A DNA stretch of 60,559 nucleotides, from the NCBI RefSeq assembly GCF_000722545.1, contig NZ_JNVM01000039.1, positions 1 to 60,559 of the forward strand, read 5' to 3'. This DNA is from Paenibacillus tyrphae. GTDB taxonomy: Bacteria > Bacillota > Bacilli > Paenibacillales > NBRC-103111. Below are positions 7,795 through 16,045 of this stretch, one piece after another. The notes beneath the pieces are model-generated. The model saw nothing but the letters and a program-made list of their open reading frames with translations, had not been told where the DNA came from and searched no databases. Numbering within the stretch: position 1 is the stretch's first letter; each line of letters starts with the position of its first letter. A program made the translations under genes and the position numbers.

Positions 7795-7827
7795 AAAAAA
7801 ACCTTTCCGACGTGAATCGGAAAGGTT
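7795..7827 (-). terminator. Terminator of rplM-rpsI
   Basis: Minus strand: AACCTTTCCGA and TCGGAAAGGTT arms with a short loop, then TTTTTTT. It closes the ribosomal protein run and separates it from cysH. Confidence 0.95.
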
Positions 7828-7840
7828 CGTTGAGTCGATA

Positions 7841-8233
7841 TTAACGTTTGGAGAATTGAGGAGCGCGACGTGCAGCTTTCAAGCCGTACTTTTTACGCTC
7901 TTTCATCCGCGGGTCACGAGTCAGGAAGCCCGCTTTTTTCAGGGCTCCACGGAATTCCGGATCTGCTTTCAACAGAGCGCGGGAAATCCCGTGACGGATC
8001 GCGCCGGCTTGTCCGGAGATCCCGCCGCCATGAGCCAGAACCAATACATCGTACTTGGACAATGTTTCGGTCAGGTTAAGCGGTTGTTTTACGATCAATT
8101 TCAGCGTTTCCAGACCAAAGTATTCGTCCAGCTCGCGTTTATTAATCACGATACGGCCTTCGCCCGGTACCAAACGTACACGTGCTACCGAATGCTTACG
8201 ACGACCAGTGCCATAATATTGTACTTGTGCCAC
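7841..8233 (-). CDS. rpsI: 30S ribosomal protein S9 (uS9)
   Basis: A 130-residue uS9, full length, with the family start AQVQYYGTGRRKHSVARVRL and the conserved basic C-terminal tail ending in Lys-Arg, which reaches the P-site tRNA. It sits 18 bases after rplM in a two-gene unit, the near-universal pairing. A terminator follows. Confidence 0.98.
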   Translation of the reverse strand: MAQVQYYGTGRRKHSVARVRLVPGEGRIVINKRELDEYFGLETLKLIVKQPLNLTETLSKYDVLVLAHGGGISGQAGAIRHGISRALLKADPEFRGALKKAGFLTRDPRMKERKKYGLKAARRAPQFSKR

Positions 8234-8251
8234 AAGACAGTCCTCCCTTTA

Positions 8252-8689
8252 TTAACCGCGAAGTTCCCAAACTTCAGGTTGTTGTGCTTGATGCGGATGT
8301 TCCGAACCTGCATACACTTTCAGCTTCGTTTTCAGGCGGTTGCCTAAACGGTTTTTCGGAAGCATACCGTGAATCGCCAGTTCCAACATACGCTCAGGCT
8401 TGTTGTTCAGCATATCTTGAGCCGAAGTCACTTTCAGACCGCCCGGATGCAGGGAGTGACGATAGTACATTTTGTTTTGCAGTTTTTTACCTGTCAAAAC
8501 GATTTTCTCAGCATTGATGACAACGACGAAATCGCCAGTGTCTACATGCGGAGTAAATTGAGGCTTATGTTTGCCGCGCAGAATGCTTGCCGCTTCGCTG
8601 GCCAGACGTCCGAGCGTCTTGCCGGTAGCATCGATGATGTACCATTTGCGTTCAACTTCACTAGGCTTCGCCATATATGTGGTACGCAT
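8252..8689 (-). CDS. rplM: 50S ribosomal protein L13 (uL13)
   Basis: A 145-residue uL13, an early-assembly 23S-binding protein. Typical features are WYIIDATGKTLGRLAS near the start and GMLPKNRLG in the second half. The start ATG (MRTTYMAK) follows AGGAGG by about eight bases; the longer open frame has no ribosome site and adds 13 unrelated residues. A private promoter and a structured leader precede the gene, and rpsI follows. Confidence 0.97.
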   Translation of the reverse strand: MRTTYMAKPSEVERKWYIIDATGKTLGRLASEAASILRGKHKPQFTPHVDTGDFVVVINAEKIVLTGKKLQNKMYYRHSLHPGGLKVTSAQDMLNNKPERMLELAIHGMLPKNRLGNRLKTKLKVYAGSEHPHQAQQPEVWELRG

Positions 8690-8815
8690 GTTAATGTTCC
8701 TCCTAAATCTATCTTCATCACAGGTCATTCATAGTCATGGTTATAGGTTAAAACAAGTTGGTTGGCCGTTTCATTGACCCGGGGCCGTGGGGTAGCCAGT
8801 CATAAGAAACACCAT
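8690..8815 (-). promoter_or_regulatory. Structured rplM leader (candidate L13 autoregulatory leader)
   Basis: The ~125-base leader folds around GTTTC...ACCC and GGGT...GAAAC on the minus strand, a nested stem in the position of the known Firmicutes L13 leader. Resemblance to that Rfam family is a judgement by eye. Confidence 0.45.
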
Positions 8816-8820
8816 CTGTT

Positions 8821-8849
8821 ATTTTACTACATCCGCATGCAGTAATCAA
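8821..8849 (-). promoter_or_regulatory. Sigma-A promoter of rplM-rpsI
   Basis: Minus-strand TTGATT, 17 bases, TAAAAT. The -35 overlaps the stop codon of truA (GCT TGA TT), so the promoter is packed against the end of the preceding gene. Confidence 0.65.
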
Positions 8850-9622
8850 GCATTTGGCGCATCTTTTCCGTAAAAAACTTCCCACAGCATAAGCCCGTGC
8901 GCCATCGCCGTCGGCCCTGCCAAAGCCCTATCTTGCGCCGCCAATACGTCACGAATACTAGACGGGCTCCGCTTCCCTTCGCCAACCTCAATCAAGGTAC
9001 CTACAATGATCCGCACCATATTATATAAGAAACCGCTGCCGGTCAAATAAATGTGGATAGCGTACGACTGCAAGTGCGGCTCCGTCGGCTCGCACTCCAA
9101 GCGAGCTTCGAAGATCGTGCGAACATGGCTATCTGCCGATGATCGGCTCGAACAAAACGAAGTGAAGTCGTGCTCGCCGATAAAGCAGCTCAGCGCGTCC
9201 TGCATGGACGTTATATCAAGGGGAGTGGGATGGTGAAACTCCGTGTGCCGCTTAAACAGGTCCGGATATTTCCCGCATCGCATCGTATATCGGTACGTCT
9301 TGCGCTTAGCAGACCTTCGGGCATGAAAATCATCCGGCACCAACTTAGCATCCCATACCACAATATCATCCGGCAATCGCGAGTTCATCGCCATGCACCA
9401 GCGTTCAATCGGGATTTGAGAACCGGTCTGAAAATTAAAGACCTGTCCCCGCGCATGAACCCCCGCATCGGTCCGCCCCGAAGCCGTCACTTTGATCTCC
9501 TCAAAGGTGAGCTGATGCAAAGCTTGTTCCAGCTGTTGCTGAATGGTAATCTTCTGAGGCTGCGTCTGGAAGCCATGGTAGCTCGCCCCGTTATAGGATA
9601 CCGTCATGCAGATGTTTCTCAC
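8846..9622 (-). CDS. truA: tRNA pseudouridine(38-40) synthase TruA
   Basis: A 258-residue TruA, which makes pseudouridine at positions 38-40 of tRNA anticodon arms. The catalytic Asp is in ASGRTDAGVHARGQV (about residues 47-61), and the GSGFLYNMVR motif (about 210) is intact. The start is GTG with GGAGG six bases before it. In Bacillus subtilis three ECF transporter genes (ecfA1, ecfA2, ecfT) lie between rplQ and truA; here truA follows the rplQ terminator by only ~40 bases and the ECF genes are absent from this spot. Confidence 0.95.
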   Translation of the reverse strand: MRNICMTVSYNGASYHGFQTQPQKITIQQQLEQALHQLTFEEIKVTASGRTDAGVHARGQVFNFQTGSQIPIERWCMAMNSRLPDDIVVWDAKLVPDDFHARRSAKRKTYRYTMRCGKYPDLFKRHTEFHHPTPLDITSMQDALSCFIGEHDFTSFCSSRSSADSHVRTIFEARLECEPTEPHLQSYAIHIYLTGSGFLYNMVRIIVGTLIEVGEGKRSPSSIRDVLAAQDRALAGPTAMAHGLMLWEVFYGKDAPNA

Positions 9623-9663
9623 GGCAGTCCTCCGTGCTTGGAAAAACGAATTTTCGATCCTAC

Positions 9664-9707
9664 AAAAAAAAGGGTTTCATCAGAATCGTAAGATCCCGTC
9701 CACCCTT
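9664..9707 (-). terminator. Terminator after rplQ (end of the alpha operon)
   Basis: Minus strand: AAGGGT and ACCCTT arms with an inner GGATC/GATTC pairing, followed by eight T. It ends the long S10-spc-alpha transcript before truA. Confidence 0.8.
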
Positions 9708-9723
9708 TCCCATCCTTTTTCTC

Positions 9724-10089
9724 TTAAGCCCGGTCTACAAGCTCCAAGTAAACCATTGGAGCAGCATCGCCGCGACGAGGTCCAAGCTTCAAAATGCGGG
9801 TATAGCCGCCTTGACGCTCAGCGTAGCGAGGAGCCAGATCGGAGAAAAGCTTTTGAATCGCATCTTGGTTTTCGTTTGCCGCTTCGCGACGAACGAAGGA
9901 AGCCACTTGCCGACGTGCATGCAAGTCACCACGTTTTGCCAAGGTGATCAATTTTTCTGCGATGGAACGAAGTTCTTTGGCTTTCGCTTCCGTCGTTTGA
10001 ATGCGCTCATGTATGAACAAGTCGGTTACCAGATCGCGAAACAAAGCTTTACGCGCGCTGGAGTCACGACCCAACTTTTGGTATGCCAT
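9724..10089 (-). CDS. rplQ: 50S ribosomal protein L17 (bL17)
   Basis: A 121-residue bL17, full length, with the typical start AYQKLGRDSSARKALFRDL and the RRGDAAPMVYLEL end. It surrounds the peptide exit tunnel region of the large subunit. Last gene of the alpha operon, 49 bases after rpoA, then a terminator. Confidence 0.98.
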   Translation of the reverse strand: MAYQKLGRDSSARKALFRDLVTDLFIHERIQTTEAKAKELRSIAEKLITLAKRGDLHARRQVASFVRREAANENQDAIQKLFSDLAPRYAERQGGYTRILKLGPRRGDAAPMVYLELVDRA

Positions 10090-10138
10090 GTGAGCAACCT
10101 CCTTCTGCTTGATTGGTCAGAGGTGCGCGACTTGAGAC

Positions 10139-11083
10139 TTAATCTTCCATTCTCAGGCCAAGACCAAGCTCTTCGAGCTTCTCTTGAACTTCCTCCAGAG
10201 ATTTGCGACCCAAGTTGCGGACCTTCATCATGTCTTCTTCCGTTTTCGTAATCAATTCCTGCACCGTATTGATGCCGGCGCGCTTCAGGCAGTTGTAGGA
10301 ACGAACCGAGAGATCGAGTTCTTCGATAGTCATCTCCAGAACTTTCTCTTTCTTGTCCTCTTCCTTCTCCACCATAATCTCGGCGTCCTTGGCTTCGTCG
10401 GTCAGACCGACGAACAGCATCAGATGCTCCGTCAAAATTTTGGCGCCCAAGCTTACGGCTTCTTCCGGGCGGATGCTTCCATCCGTCCAAACTTCAAGGG
10501 TCAACTTATCATAGTTGGTAACTTGACCGACGCGAGTATTTTCTACGCTGTAATTGACACGAGTAATCGGAGTGTAGATCGAATCGATCGGAATCACGCC
10601 GATCGGCTGATCCTCTTTTTTGTTCTTGTCTGCCGATACGTATCCCCGGCCGCGGCTCGCATGAATTCTCATATGCAGCCTTGCATCGGAGGACAGCGTA
10701 GCAATGTGCAAATCCGGGTTTAAGATTTCCACATCGCTATCGCCGCGAATATCGCCAGCCACAACAGCCCCTTCACCTTCGGCATCAATCTCGAGCACTT
10801 TCTCCTCATCGGAGTGAATCTTGAGCGATAGCCCTTTCAGGTTCAGGATAATCTCCGTAACATCTTCCATGACACCCGGAATGGTGGAGAACTCATGCAG
10901 CACGCCGTCGATTTGCACGGACGTCACAGCGGCGCCCGGCAAAGACGAAAGCAAAATTCTGCGAAGCGAGTTCCCAAGAGTCGTTCCGTAGCCTCGTTCC
11001 AATGGCTCTACAACAAACTTGCCGTAGGTGCCGTCTTCGCTCAATGATACGGTTTCTATTTTCGGCTTTTCGATTTCGATCAT
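10139..11083 (-). CDS. rpoA: RNA polymerase alpha subunit
   Basis: A 314-residue alpha subunit, the same length as in Bacillus subtilis. The N-terminal dimerisation domain contains ERGYGTTLGNSLRRILLSSL; the C-terminal domain (from about residue 245) has two helix-hairpin-helix turns including LGRKSLEEVQEKL and binds UP elements and activators. The start MIEIEKPKIE follows GGAGGG by about eight bases. It stands 125 bases after rpsK, an unusually wide gap for this cluster; a weak internal promoter there (TTGTGA, 16 bases, CATACT) is possible. Confidence 0.98.
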   Translation of the reverse strand: MIEIEKPKIETVSLSEDGTYGKFVVEPLERGYGTTLGNSLRRILLSSLPGAAVTSVQIDGVLHEFSTIPGVMEDVTEIILNLKGLSLKIHSDEEKVLEIDAEGEGAVVAGDIRGDSDVEILNPDLHIATLSSDARLHMRIHASRGRGYVSADKNKKEDQPIGVIPIDSIYTPITRVNYSVENTRVGQVTNYDKLTLEVWTDGSIRPEEAVSLGAKILTEHLMLFVGLTDEAKDAEIMVEKEEDKKEKVLEMTIEELDLSVRSYNCLKRAGINTVQELITKTEEDMMKVRNLGRKSLEEVQEKLEELGLGLRMED

Positions 11084-11208
11084 GGTTACACCCTCCTTCA
11101 AACGTCGTTTCCCTTTGGATAACTTAAGACGTATAAACGCGCAGTATGCCTATCCAAATAGTATTCACAACTTTTGGAAAAATATACCGCTTGGCTTAGC
11201 GATCCTAA

Positions 11209-11604
11209 TTAGACACGACGACGTTTCGGAGGACGGCAACCGTTATGAGGAATCGGTGTAACGTCTTTAATCAGGTTTACTTCCAAACCTGCAGCTTGCA
11301 GCGAACGAATCGCAGCTTCGCGACCTGCACCCGGTCCTTTAACCATAACCTCAACTGCTCTCATGCCATGCTCCATCGCAGCTTTTGCCGCAGATTCGGC
11401 AGCCATTTGCGCAGCAAACGGAGTGCTTTTACGCGAGCCTTTGAACCCGAGGTTACCGGCACTTGCCCAGGAGATTGCATTCCCGTGCGGGTCGGTAATG
11501 GTTACGATAGTGTTGTTGAACGTAGAGCGGATATGAGCCACTCCGGAGTCGATATTTTTCCGATCACGACGTTTTGTACGAACGACTTTTTTAGGTTTAG
11601 CCAT
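11209..11604 (-). CDS. rpsK: 30S ribosomal protein S11 (uS11)
   Basis: A 131-residue uS11, a platform protein of the small subunit. The NNTIVTITDPHGNAISWASAG motif region and the C-terminal PHNGCRPPKRRRV end are typical. It lies 22 bases after rpsM in the alpha operon. Confidence 0.98.
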   Translation of the reverse strand: MAKPKKVVRTKRRDRKNIDSGVAHIRSTFNNTIVTITDPHGNAISWASAGNLGFKGSRKSTPFAAQMAAESAAKAAMEHGMRAVEVMVKGPGAGREAAIRSLQAAGLEVNLIKDVTPIPHNGCRPPKRRRV

Positions 11605-11626
11605 TTTTAAAGGTTACCCCCCTTTA

Positions 11627-11995
11627 CTATTTTTTCTTATTAGCTACCGTACGACGAGGACCTTTACGCGTACGAGCATTTGTTTTAGTACGTTGACCGC
11701 GAACAGGCAGGCCGCGGCGGTGACGAACGCCACGATAGCAGCCGATCTCGATCAGGCGCTTAATGTTCAGCGAGATTTCACGACGCAGGTCGCCTTCCAC
11801 TTTCAGCGTTTTGTCGATGACGTCGCGGATTTTGCTTACTTCGTCTTCTGTCAAATCGCGAACGCGAGTATCAGCATTGATACCGGTTTGAGCCACGATT
11901 TTCTGAGCAGTCGTGTTACCGATCCCGAAAATGTAGGTCAGCGCGATTACTACTCGTTTGTCACGAGGCAAGTCTACACCAGCAATACGTGCCAT
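11627..11995 (-). CDS. rpsM: 30S ribosomal protein S13 (uS13)
   Basis: A 122-residue uS13, a head protein contacting the P-site tRNA and the L5 bridge. It begins ARIAGVDLPRDKRVVIALTY and ends in the basic RTVANKKK tail. It follows rpmJ by 16 bases. Confidence 0.98.
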   Translation of the reverse strand: MARIAGVDLPRDKRVVIALTYIFGIGNTTAQKIVAQTGINADTRVRDLTEDEVSKIRDVIDKTLKVEGDLRREISLNIKRLIEIGCYRGVRHRRGLPVRGQRTKTNARTRKGPRRTVANKKK

Positions 11996-12011
11996 TTAAC
12001 ACAGCACCTCC

Positions 12012-12125
12012 TTAACCTTGTTTTTGTTTGTGTTTCGGATTTTCGCAGATTACCATAACGTTGCCTTTGCGGCGAATGACTTTGCATTTTTCGCAAATCG
12101 GCTTGACCGACGGTCTAACCTTCAT
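12012..12125 (-). CDS. rpmJ: 50S ribosomal protein L36 (bL36), zinc form
   Basis: A 37-residue protein reading MKVRPSVKPICEKCKVIRRK and onward, ending KHKQKQG. Cys11, Cys14, Cys27 and His32 form the zinc site of the C+ type of bL36. GAGGAGG precedes the ATG by about seven bases. It sits between infA and rpsM as in other Firmicutes. The infA-rpmJ gap carries a three-copy hairpin repeat. Confidence 0.97.
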   Translation of the reverse strand: MKVRPSVKPICEKCKVIRRKGNVMVICENPKHKQKQG

Positions 12126-12142
12126 GGTGTTAACCTCCTCAA

Positions 12143-12249
12143 AGTTTTCGTGAGAAAACTTACATCGTAAGAGTTAGCTGAGTTTTCGATAGAAAACTTA
12201 CTTCGTAAGCGTTAGCTGAGCTTTGTGAGAAAACTGACTTCGTACATTT
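12143..12249 (-). repeat. Three tandem 38-base double-hairpin units, infA-rpmJ gap
   Basis: Two near-identical 38-base units (12143-12180 and 12181-12218) plus a diverged partial third (12219-12249). On the minus strand each reads GCTTACGAAGTAAGTTTTC then TNNCGAAAACT. This gives two small hairpins per unit: CTTAC/GTAAG with a GAA loop and GTTTTC/GAAAAC with a four-base loop. The array ends six bases before the rpmJ GAGGAGG. Relatives occur at 18414-18445, 19394-19424 and 39411-39494. Confidence 0.85.
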
Positions 12250-12466
12250 ATTTAAAACGATAGGTTATACGGCCTCTGGTCAAATCATAGGGCGAGAGCT
12301 CGACCGTCACTTTATCGCCGGGCAGGATCCGGATAAAGTGCATTCTGATTTTACCGGATACGTGAGCAAGTATCTTATGACCGTTCTCCAGTTCAACCTT
12401 AAACATTGCATTCGGAAGAGGTTCAATCACTGTACCTTCAACTTCAATCACATCTTCTTTGGCCAC
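12248..12466 (-). CDS. infA: Translation initiation factor IF-1
   Basis: A 72-residue OB-fold protein binding the ribosomal A site during initiation. It reads MAKEDVIEVEGTVIEPLPNA from a GTG start and ends RGRITYRFK, exactly the family's length. An ATG two codons upstream is directly abutted by the AAGGAG ribosome site, too close to use, whereas the GTG is seven bases away. It begins two bases after the stop of the KOW-domain gene, so the pair is likely coupled. Confidence 0.97.
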   Translation of the reverse strand: MAKEDVIEVEGTVIEPLPNAMFKVELENGHKILAHVSGKIRMHFIRILPGDKVTVELSPYDLTRGRITYRFK

Positions 12467-12468
12467 AG

Positions 12469-12777
12469 TCATTCTCCTTTCTCTTGCGCTTTCGCTGATT
12501 CATGGTCCGCATACTTCGTCAATGCAAACCGCAGCTTTCCGTTGGTGACTCGACCGGTAGTCATAATACTATCAGCCACTTCACTGCTGATCGCCAGCAG
12601 AAGCTCAAGATGAATCACGTTTTTCTTTTTGGGTGCGTCTGATTTCCGTTTTCCGCCGTCTGCAATCCACACGTACCGTTGGTCTACGACGCCGATTATG
12701 ACAGCGTACGATCCGGATTCCCGTCCCCGATTCACCCTAACGATTTGTCCGATTTGGGGCATGTTCGATGTTGCCAT
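12469..12777 (-). CDS. KOW-domain RNA-binding protein (YbzG-like, L14e/L6e-like)
   Basis: A 102-residue protein with an N-terminal KOW motif (QIGQIVRVNRGRESGSYAVI, about residues 8-27), the same small fold seen in archaeal and eukaryotic L14e/L6e/L27e. Bacillus has a similar gene (ybzG) in this place between map and infA. It probably binds RNA or the ribosome; its precise role is unknown. The C-terminal third is charged and likely helical. It starts six bases after map and leads into infA. Confidence 0.85.
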   Translation of the reverse strand: MATSNMPQIGQIVRVNRGRESGSYAVIIGVVDQRYVWIADGGKRKSDAPKKKNVIHLELLLAISSEVADSIMTTGRVTNGKLRFALTKYADHESAKAQEKGE

Positions 12778-12783
12778 CGTGCT

Positions 12784-13536
12784 TTACTTACCGGGCAGCG
12801 TAAAAATCTCGTAGCCGTCCGGCGTAATCGCTATGGTATGCTCAAAATGCGCGCACAGTGTGCCATCCACCGTCACAACCGTCCAATTGTCTGCAAGGGT
12901 CTTCACATAACGTTCGCCCACGTTGACCATTGGCTCGATTGCAAGTACCATACCGGGCTTCAGCCGCGGACCGCGCCCTGGAATGCCGTAGTTCGGAATC
13001 TGCGGCTCCTCGTGGAGCTTCGTTCCGATGCCATGTCCTACGTATTCCCGAACAACCGAAAAACCTTCATCTTCAATCACTTTTTGAATGGCGTGGGATA
13101 TCGTGTACAGTCTGGCGTCCGGTTTGGCTTCGGCAAGTCCTGCATAAAGCGACCTTTCGGTTACTTCGAGCAGCTTGCGGGCCGTATCGGAAATCTCGCC
13201 AACACCGTAGGTCCATGCGGAATCTCCATGATATCCTTTGTACTCTGCACCGATGTCGATACTGATGATGTCACCGTCTTTAAGCTTTCGTTGACTGGGT
13301 ATGCCGTGAACCAGTTCGTCGTTGACCGAAGCGCAAATACTGCCAGGAAAACCATTGTAGCCTTTAAAAGACGGAATTGCGCCCTGACTGCGAATAAAAT
13401 CTTCTGCGATCTGGTCGAGCTGTTTCGTTGTAATATCGGGCTGAATGGCTTGCCGCAGCACCCGATGCGTTTCGGCGACAATCCGTCCCGCCTCCCGCAT
13501 CAATTCCAATTCAGCAGCTGACTTACAGATGATCAT
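12784..13536 (-). CDS. map: Methionine aminopeptidase type I
   Basis: A 250-residue MetAP-Ia. The dimetal ligands are recognisable: SIDIGAEYKGYHGDSAWTYG (two Asp), GHGIG with the His, the Glu in LAIEPMVN, and a final Glu in CAHFEHTIAIT. It removes the starter Met from nascent proteins. The ATG overlaps the stop of adk as TAATG, implying translational coupling in the secY-adk-map order typical of the Bacillus spc operon. Confidence 0.97.
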   Translation of the reverse strand: MIICKSAAELELMREAGRIVAETHRVLRQAIQPDITTKQLDQIAEDFIRSQGAIPSFKGYNGFPGSICASVNDELVHGIPSQRKLKDGDIISIDIGAEYKGYHGDSAWTYGVGEISDTARKLLEVTERSLYAGLAEAKPDARLYTISHAIQKVIEDEGFSVVREYVGHGIGTKLHEEPQIPNYGIPGRGPRLKPGMVLAIEPMVNVGERYVKTLADNWTVVTVDGTLCAHFEHTIAITPDGYEIFTLPGK

Positions 13537-14186
13537 TACGCAAGCCCCCGCAATTGTGAACTGATTTGTGCAGTAACCGTATTAATCTCTTGCTCACCGT
13601 TAACCTCACGCAATATTCCCTTGTTACGATAATACTCCAAAAGCGGAGCGGTTTTATTGGTATACTCGTCCAAACGAGTCCCTACCTTTTCTTCGGTGTC
13701 ATCCGAACGCTGATACAACTCACCAGAACATTTGTCGCAAACATGCTCACGTGCAGGAGGGTTAAACAAGACATGATACGTAGCACCGCAGGATTTACAG
13801 ATCCGGCGACCTGTCAAACGGGCAAGCAGCAAATCCCGATCCACTTTCAGATTGATCACGTGCTCGATGGTTTTATCCAGCGATGCCGCAATTTCATCCA
13901 AAGCTTCGGCTTGGGAGATGGTTCTTGGAAAACCGTCCAGCAAAAAGCCTTTGCTGCAGTCCGGCTGCTGAAGGCGTTCGCGAACGATCCCGATCGTAAT
14001 TTCATCCGGTACGAGCAAACCTTGATCCACATACTTCTTCGCTTCGAGCCCGAGCGGCGTTTCCTGCTTCATCGCCAGCCGAAAGGCGTCTCCCGTAGAA
14101 ATATGCGGAATTTGAAACTCATCAACGATTCGTTCCGCCTGAGTACCTTTTCCTGCACCCGGGGGCCCCATAAAGATGACGTTCAT
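13536..14186 (-). CDS. adk: Adenylate kinase, zinc-lid type
   Basis: A 216-residue long-type adenylate kinase interconverting ATP+AMP and 2 ADP. The Walker A GPPGAGKGTQ is at residues 7-16. The LID carries a four-Cys zinc site (CKSCG and CDKCSG), the form found in Gram-positives. It follows secY and overlaps map by one base (TAATG). Confidence 0.98.
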   Translation of the reverse strand: MNVIFMGPPGAGKGTQAERIVDEFQIPHISTGDAFRLAMKQETPLGLEAKKYVDQGLLVPDEITIGIVRERLQQPDCSKGFLLDGFPRTISQAEALDEIAASLDKTIEHVINLKVDRDLLLARLTGRRICKSCGATYHVLFNPPAREHVCDKCSGELYQRSDDTEEKVGTRLDEYTNKTAPLLEYYRNKGILREVNGEQEINTVTAQISSQLRGLA

Positions 14187-14270
14187 CAGACTTCCTCCCC
14201 ACTGGCATCTATCGATACTAACAGCACAATAGGTGCCGATAGCTAAAAGCTCACTATCAGTACCTATTTG

Positions 14271-15572
14271 CTATTTATTAATGAAGCCTTTGTAGTGGCG
14301 TTTGATCAGTTGGCTCTCGATTTGTTTCATCGTCTCAAGTCCTACACCGATAACGATCAGCAAAGACGTTCCGCCAATGGTAACCGAGTTCGGCAGTCCA
14401 GCCACAGAACCGATAATCATTGGAAGGATCGAGATGGCAGCCAGGAACAGCGCACCGGACAATGTAATTCGGCTCATGACTCGCGTCAAGTAAACCGAAG
14501 TGGTTTTACCCGGACGAATCCCTGGGATATATCCGCCGTTTTTCTTCATCTGATCCGCCATTTGCACAGGATTCATCTGTACAAACGTGTAGAAATACGT
14601 GAAGCCGATGATCAACAAAACGTACAGCACCATACCGAGCGGATGCGTGTAGTTCAAGTTGGTGATAATCCATTCCGCCACCGCATTGCCTCTCCAGAAG
14701 CTTGCGATCGTCGGAGGAAACACCAACAACGAAAGCGAGAAGATGACCGGAATGACGCCCGCCGCATTCACTTTAAGCGGAATATGCGTCGACTGTCCTC
14801 CGAACATTTTTCGGCCTACCACCCGTTTTGCATACTGCACCGGAATTTTACGAACGCCCTGCTGGACGAAAATCACACCGGCGATCAAAGCAATGACCAC
14901 GACGGCAATAATGGCGATCTTCAAGATGTTAAGGAAGAGCGCGCCGCCTGCATCTGCAAATTGCGTTTGGTATATTTGTCTGATGCCAGTCGGGATTGCC
15001 GCGACAATCCCTGCGAAGATGATAATGGAAATACCATTTCCAATGCCATTTTCGGTGATTTGTTCCCCTAACCACATCAGAAAAGCAGTCCCAGCCGTAA
15101 GAACGATCGCGATCAACGCATACGTCGTAAAGTTCGGATTGATCACAAGACCGGCATATAGACGGTTAAATCCGATCGCCAGACCAAAAGCTTGAACGAT
15201 TCCCAGCACAATGGTCCCGTAACGGGTGATCTGGCTTAACTTCTTTCTGCCGACTTCTCCTTCTTTAGCCCATTGCGTGAATGTCGGAATGACATCCATG
15301 GAAAGAAGCTGCACGATGATGGATGCCGTGATATACGGCATAATCCCCATCGCGAAGATGGAGAATTGGAACAACGCGCCGCCGGAGAATGTATTCAGCA
15401 AGCCGAATACACCACCTGCGTTAGCTTGGTCTTGAAGCTTGAGAATGTCTGTGTTGATGTTAGGTACCGGAATAAAAGCACCAATTCTGTAGACGATCAG
15501 CACCAGAAGGGTGAACAGGATCCGTCTCCTCAGATCGTCTACTCTCATAATATTGGATATGGTACGAAACAT
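14271..15572 (-). CDS. secY: Protein translocase subunit SecY
   Basis: A 433-residue channel subunit with ten transmembrane helices and the plug region after the first one. Together with SecE (41.5 kb here) and SecG it forms the Sec pore. The cytosolic loops carry conserved IPVQYAKR and GGYIPGIRPG motifs needed for SecA and ribosome contacts. The ATG overlaps the stop of rplO as TAATG. An 84-base gap separates it from adk. Confidence 0.98.
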   Translation of the reverse strand: MFRTISNIMRVDDLRRRILFTLLVLIVYRIGAFIPVPNINTDILKLQDQANAGGVFGLLNTFSGGALFQFSIFAMGIMPYITASIIVQLLSMDVIPTFTQWAKEGEVGRKKLSQITRYGTIVLGIVQAFGLAIGFNRLYAGLVINPNFTTYALIAIVLTAGTAFLMWLGEQITENGIGNGISIIIFAGIVAAIPTGIRQIYQTQFADAGGALFLNILKIAIIAVVVIALIAGVIFVQQGVRKIPVQYAKRVVGRKMFGGQSTHIPLKVNAAGVIPVIFSLSLLVFPPTIASFWRGNAVAEWIITNLNYTHPLGMVLYVLLIIGFTYFYTFVQMNPVQMADQMKKNGGYIPGIRPGKTTSVYLTRVMSRITLSGALFLAAISILPMIIGSVAGLPNSVTIGGTSLLIVIGVGLETMKQIESQLIKRHYKGFINK

Positions 15573-16012
15573 TAAATCACCTCGGTTTTACCGCCGGCAG
15601 CCTGGATTTTCTCTACCGCAGATTGGGAGAACTTGCTAGCCTTAACGTTCAACTGAACCGTGATTTCACCGTTACCCAAAATTTTGATGCCATCTTTAGG
15701 GTTTTTCACGATGCCGGATTCCAAAAGAACTTCAGGAGTTACTTCCGTACCTGCTGCAAACTTGTTCAAATCCTCTACGTTGATAACCGCATATTCCGTA
15801 CGGAATCTGTTGTTAAATCCACGTTTTGGCAAGCGACGATAAAGCGGGTTCTGACCGCCTTCGAAGCCCGGACGGACACCGCCGCCGGAACGGGCGTTTT
15901 GACCTTTGTGACCGCGAGTAGCTGTTTTACCCATCCCACTACCGATACCACGACCTACACGCTTGCGCGTATCGCGGGAACCTGAAGCGGAAGAAAGCTC
16001 ATGCAATTTCAT
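15572..16012 (-). CDS. rplO: 50S ribosomal protein L15 (uL15)
   Basis: A 146-residue uL15. The Gly/Arg-rich N-terminal arm (RKRVGRGIGSGMGKTATRGH) threads into 23S rRNA; the globular end begins near VINVEDLNKF. The start MKLHELSS follows GGAGGTG by six bases, three codons inside the longest frame. Its stop overlaps the secY start. Confidence 0.97.
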   Translation of the reverse strand: MKLHELSSASGSRDTRKRVGRGIGSGMGKTATRGHKGQNARSGGGVRPGFEGGQNPLYRRLPKRGFNNRFRTEYAVINVEDLNKFAAGTEVTPEVLLESGIVKNPKDGIKILGNGEITVQLNVKASKFSQSAVEKIQAAGGKTEVI

Positions 16013-16045
16013 CGTTTGCACCTCCTCTAGCTATATGTTAAAACC

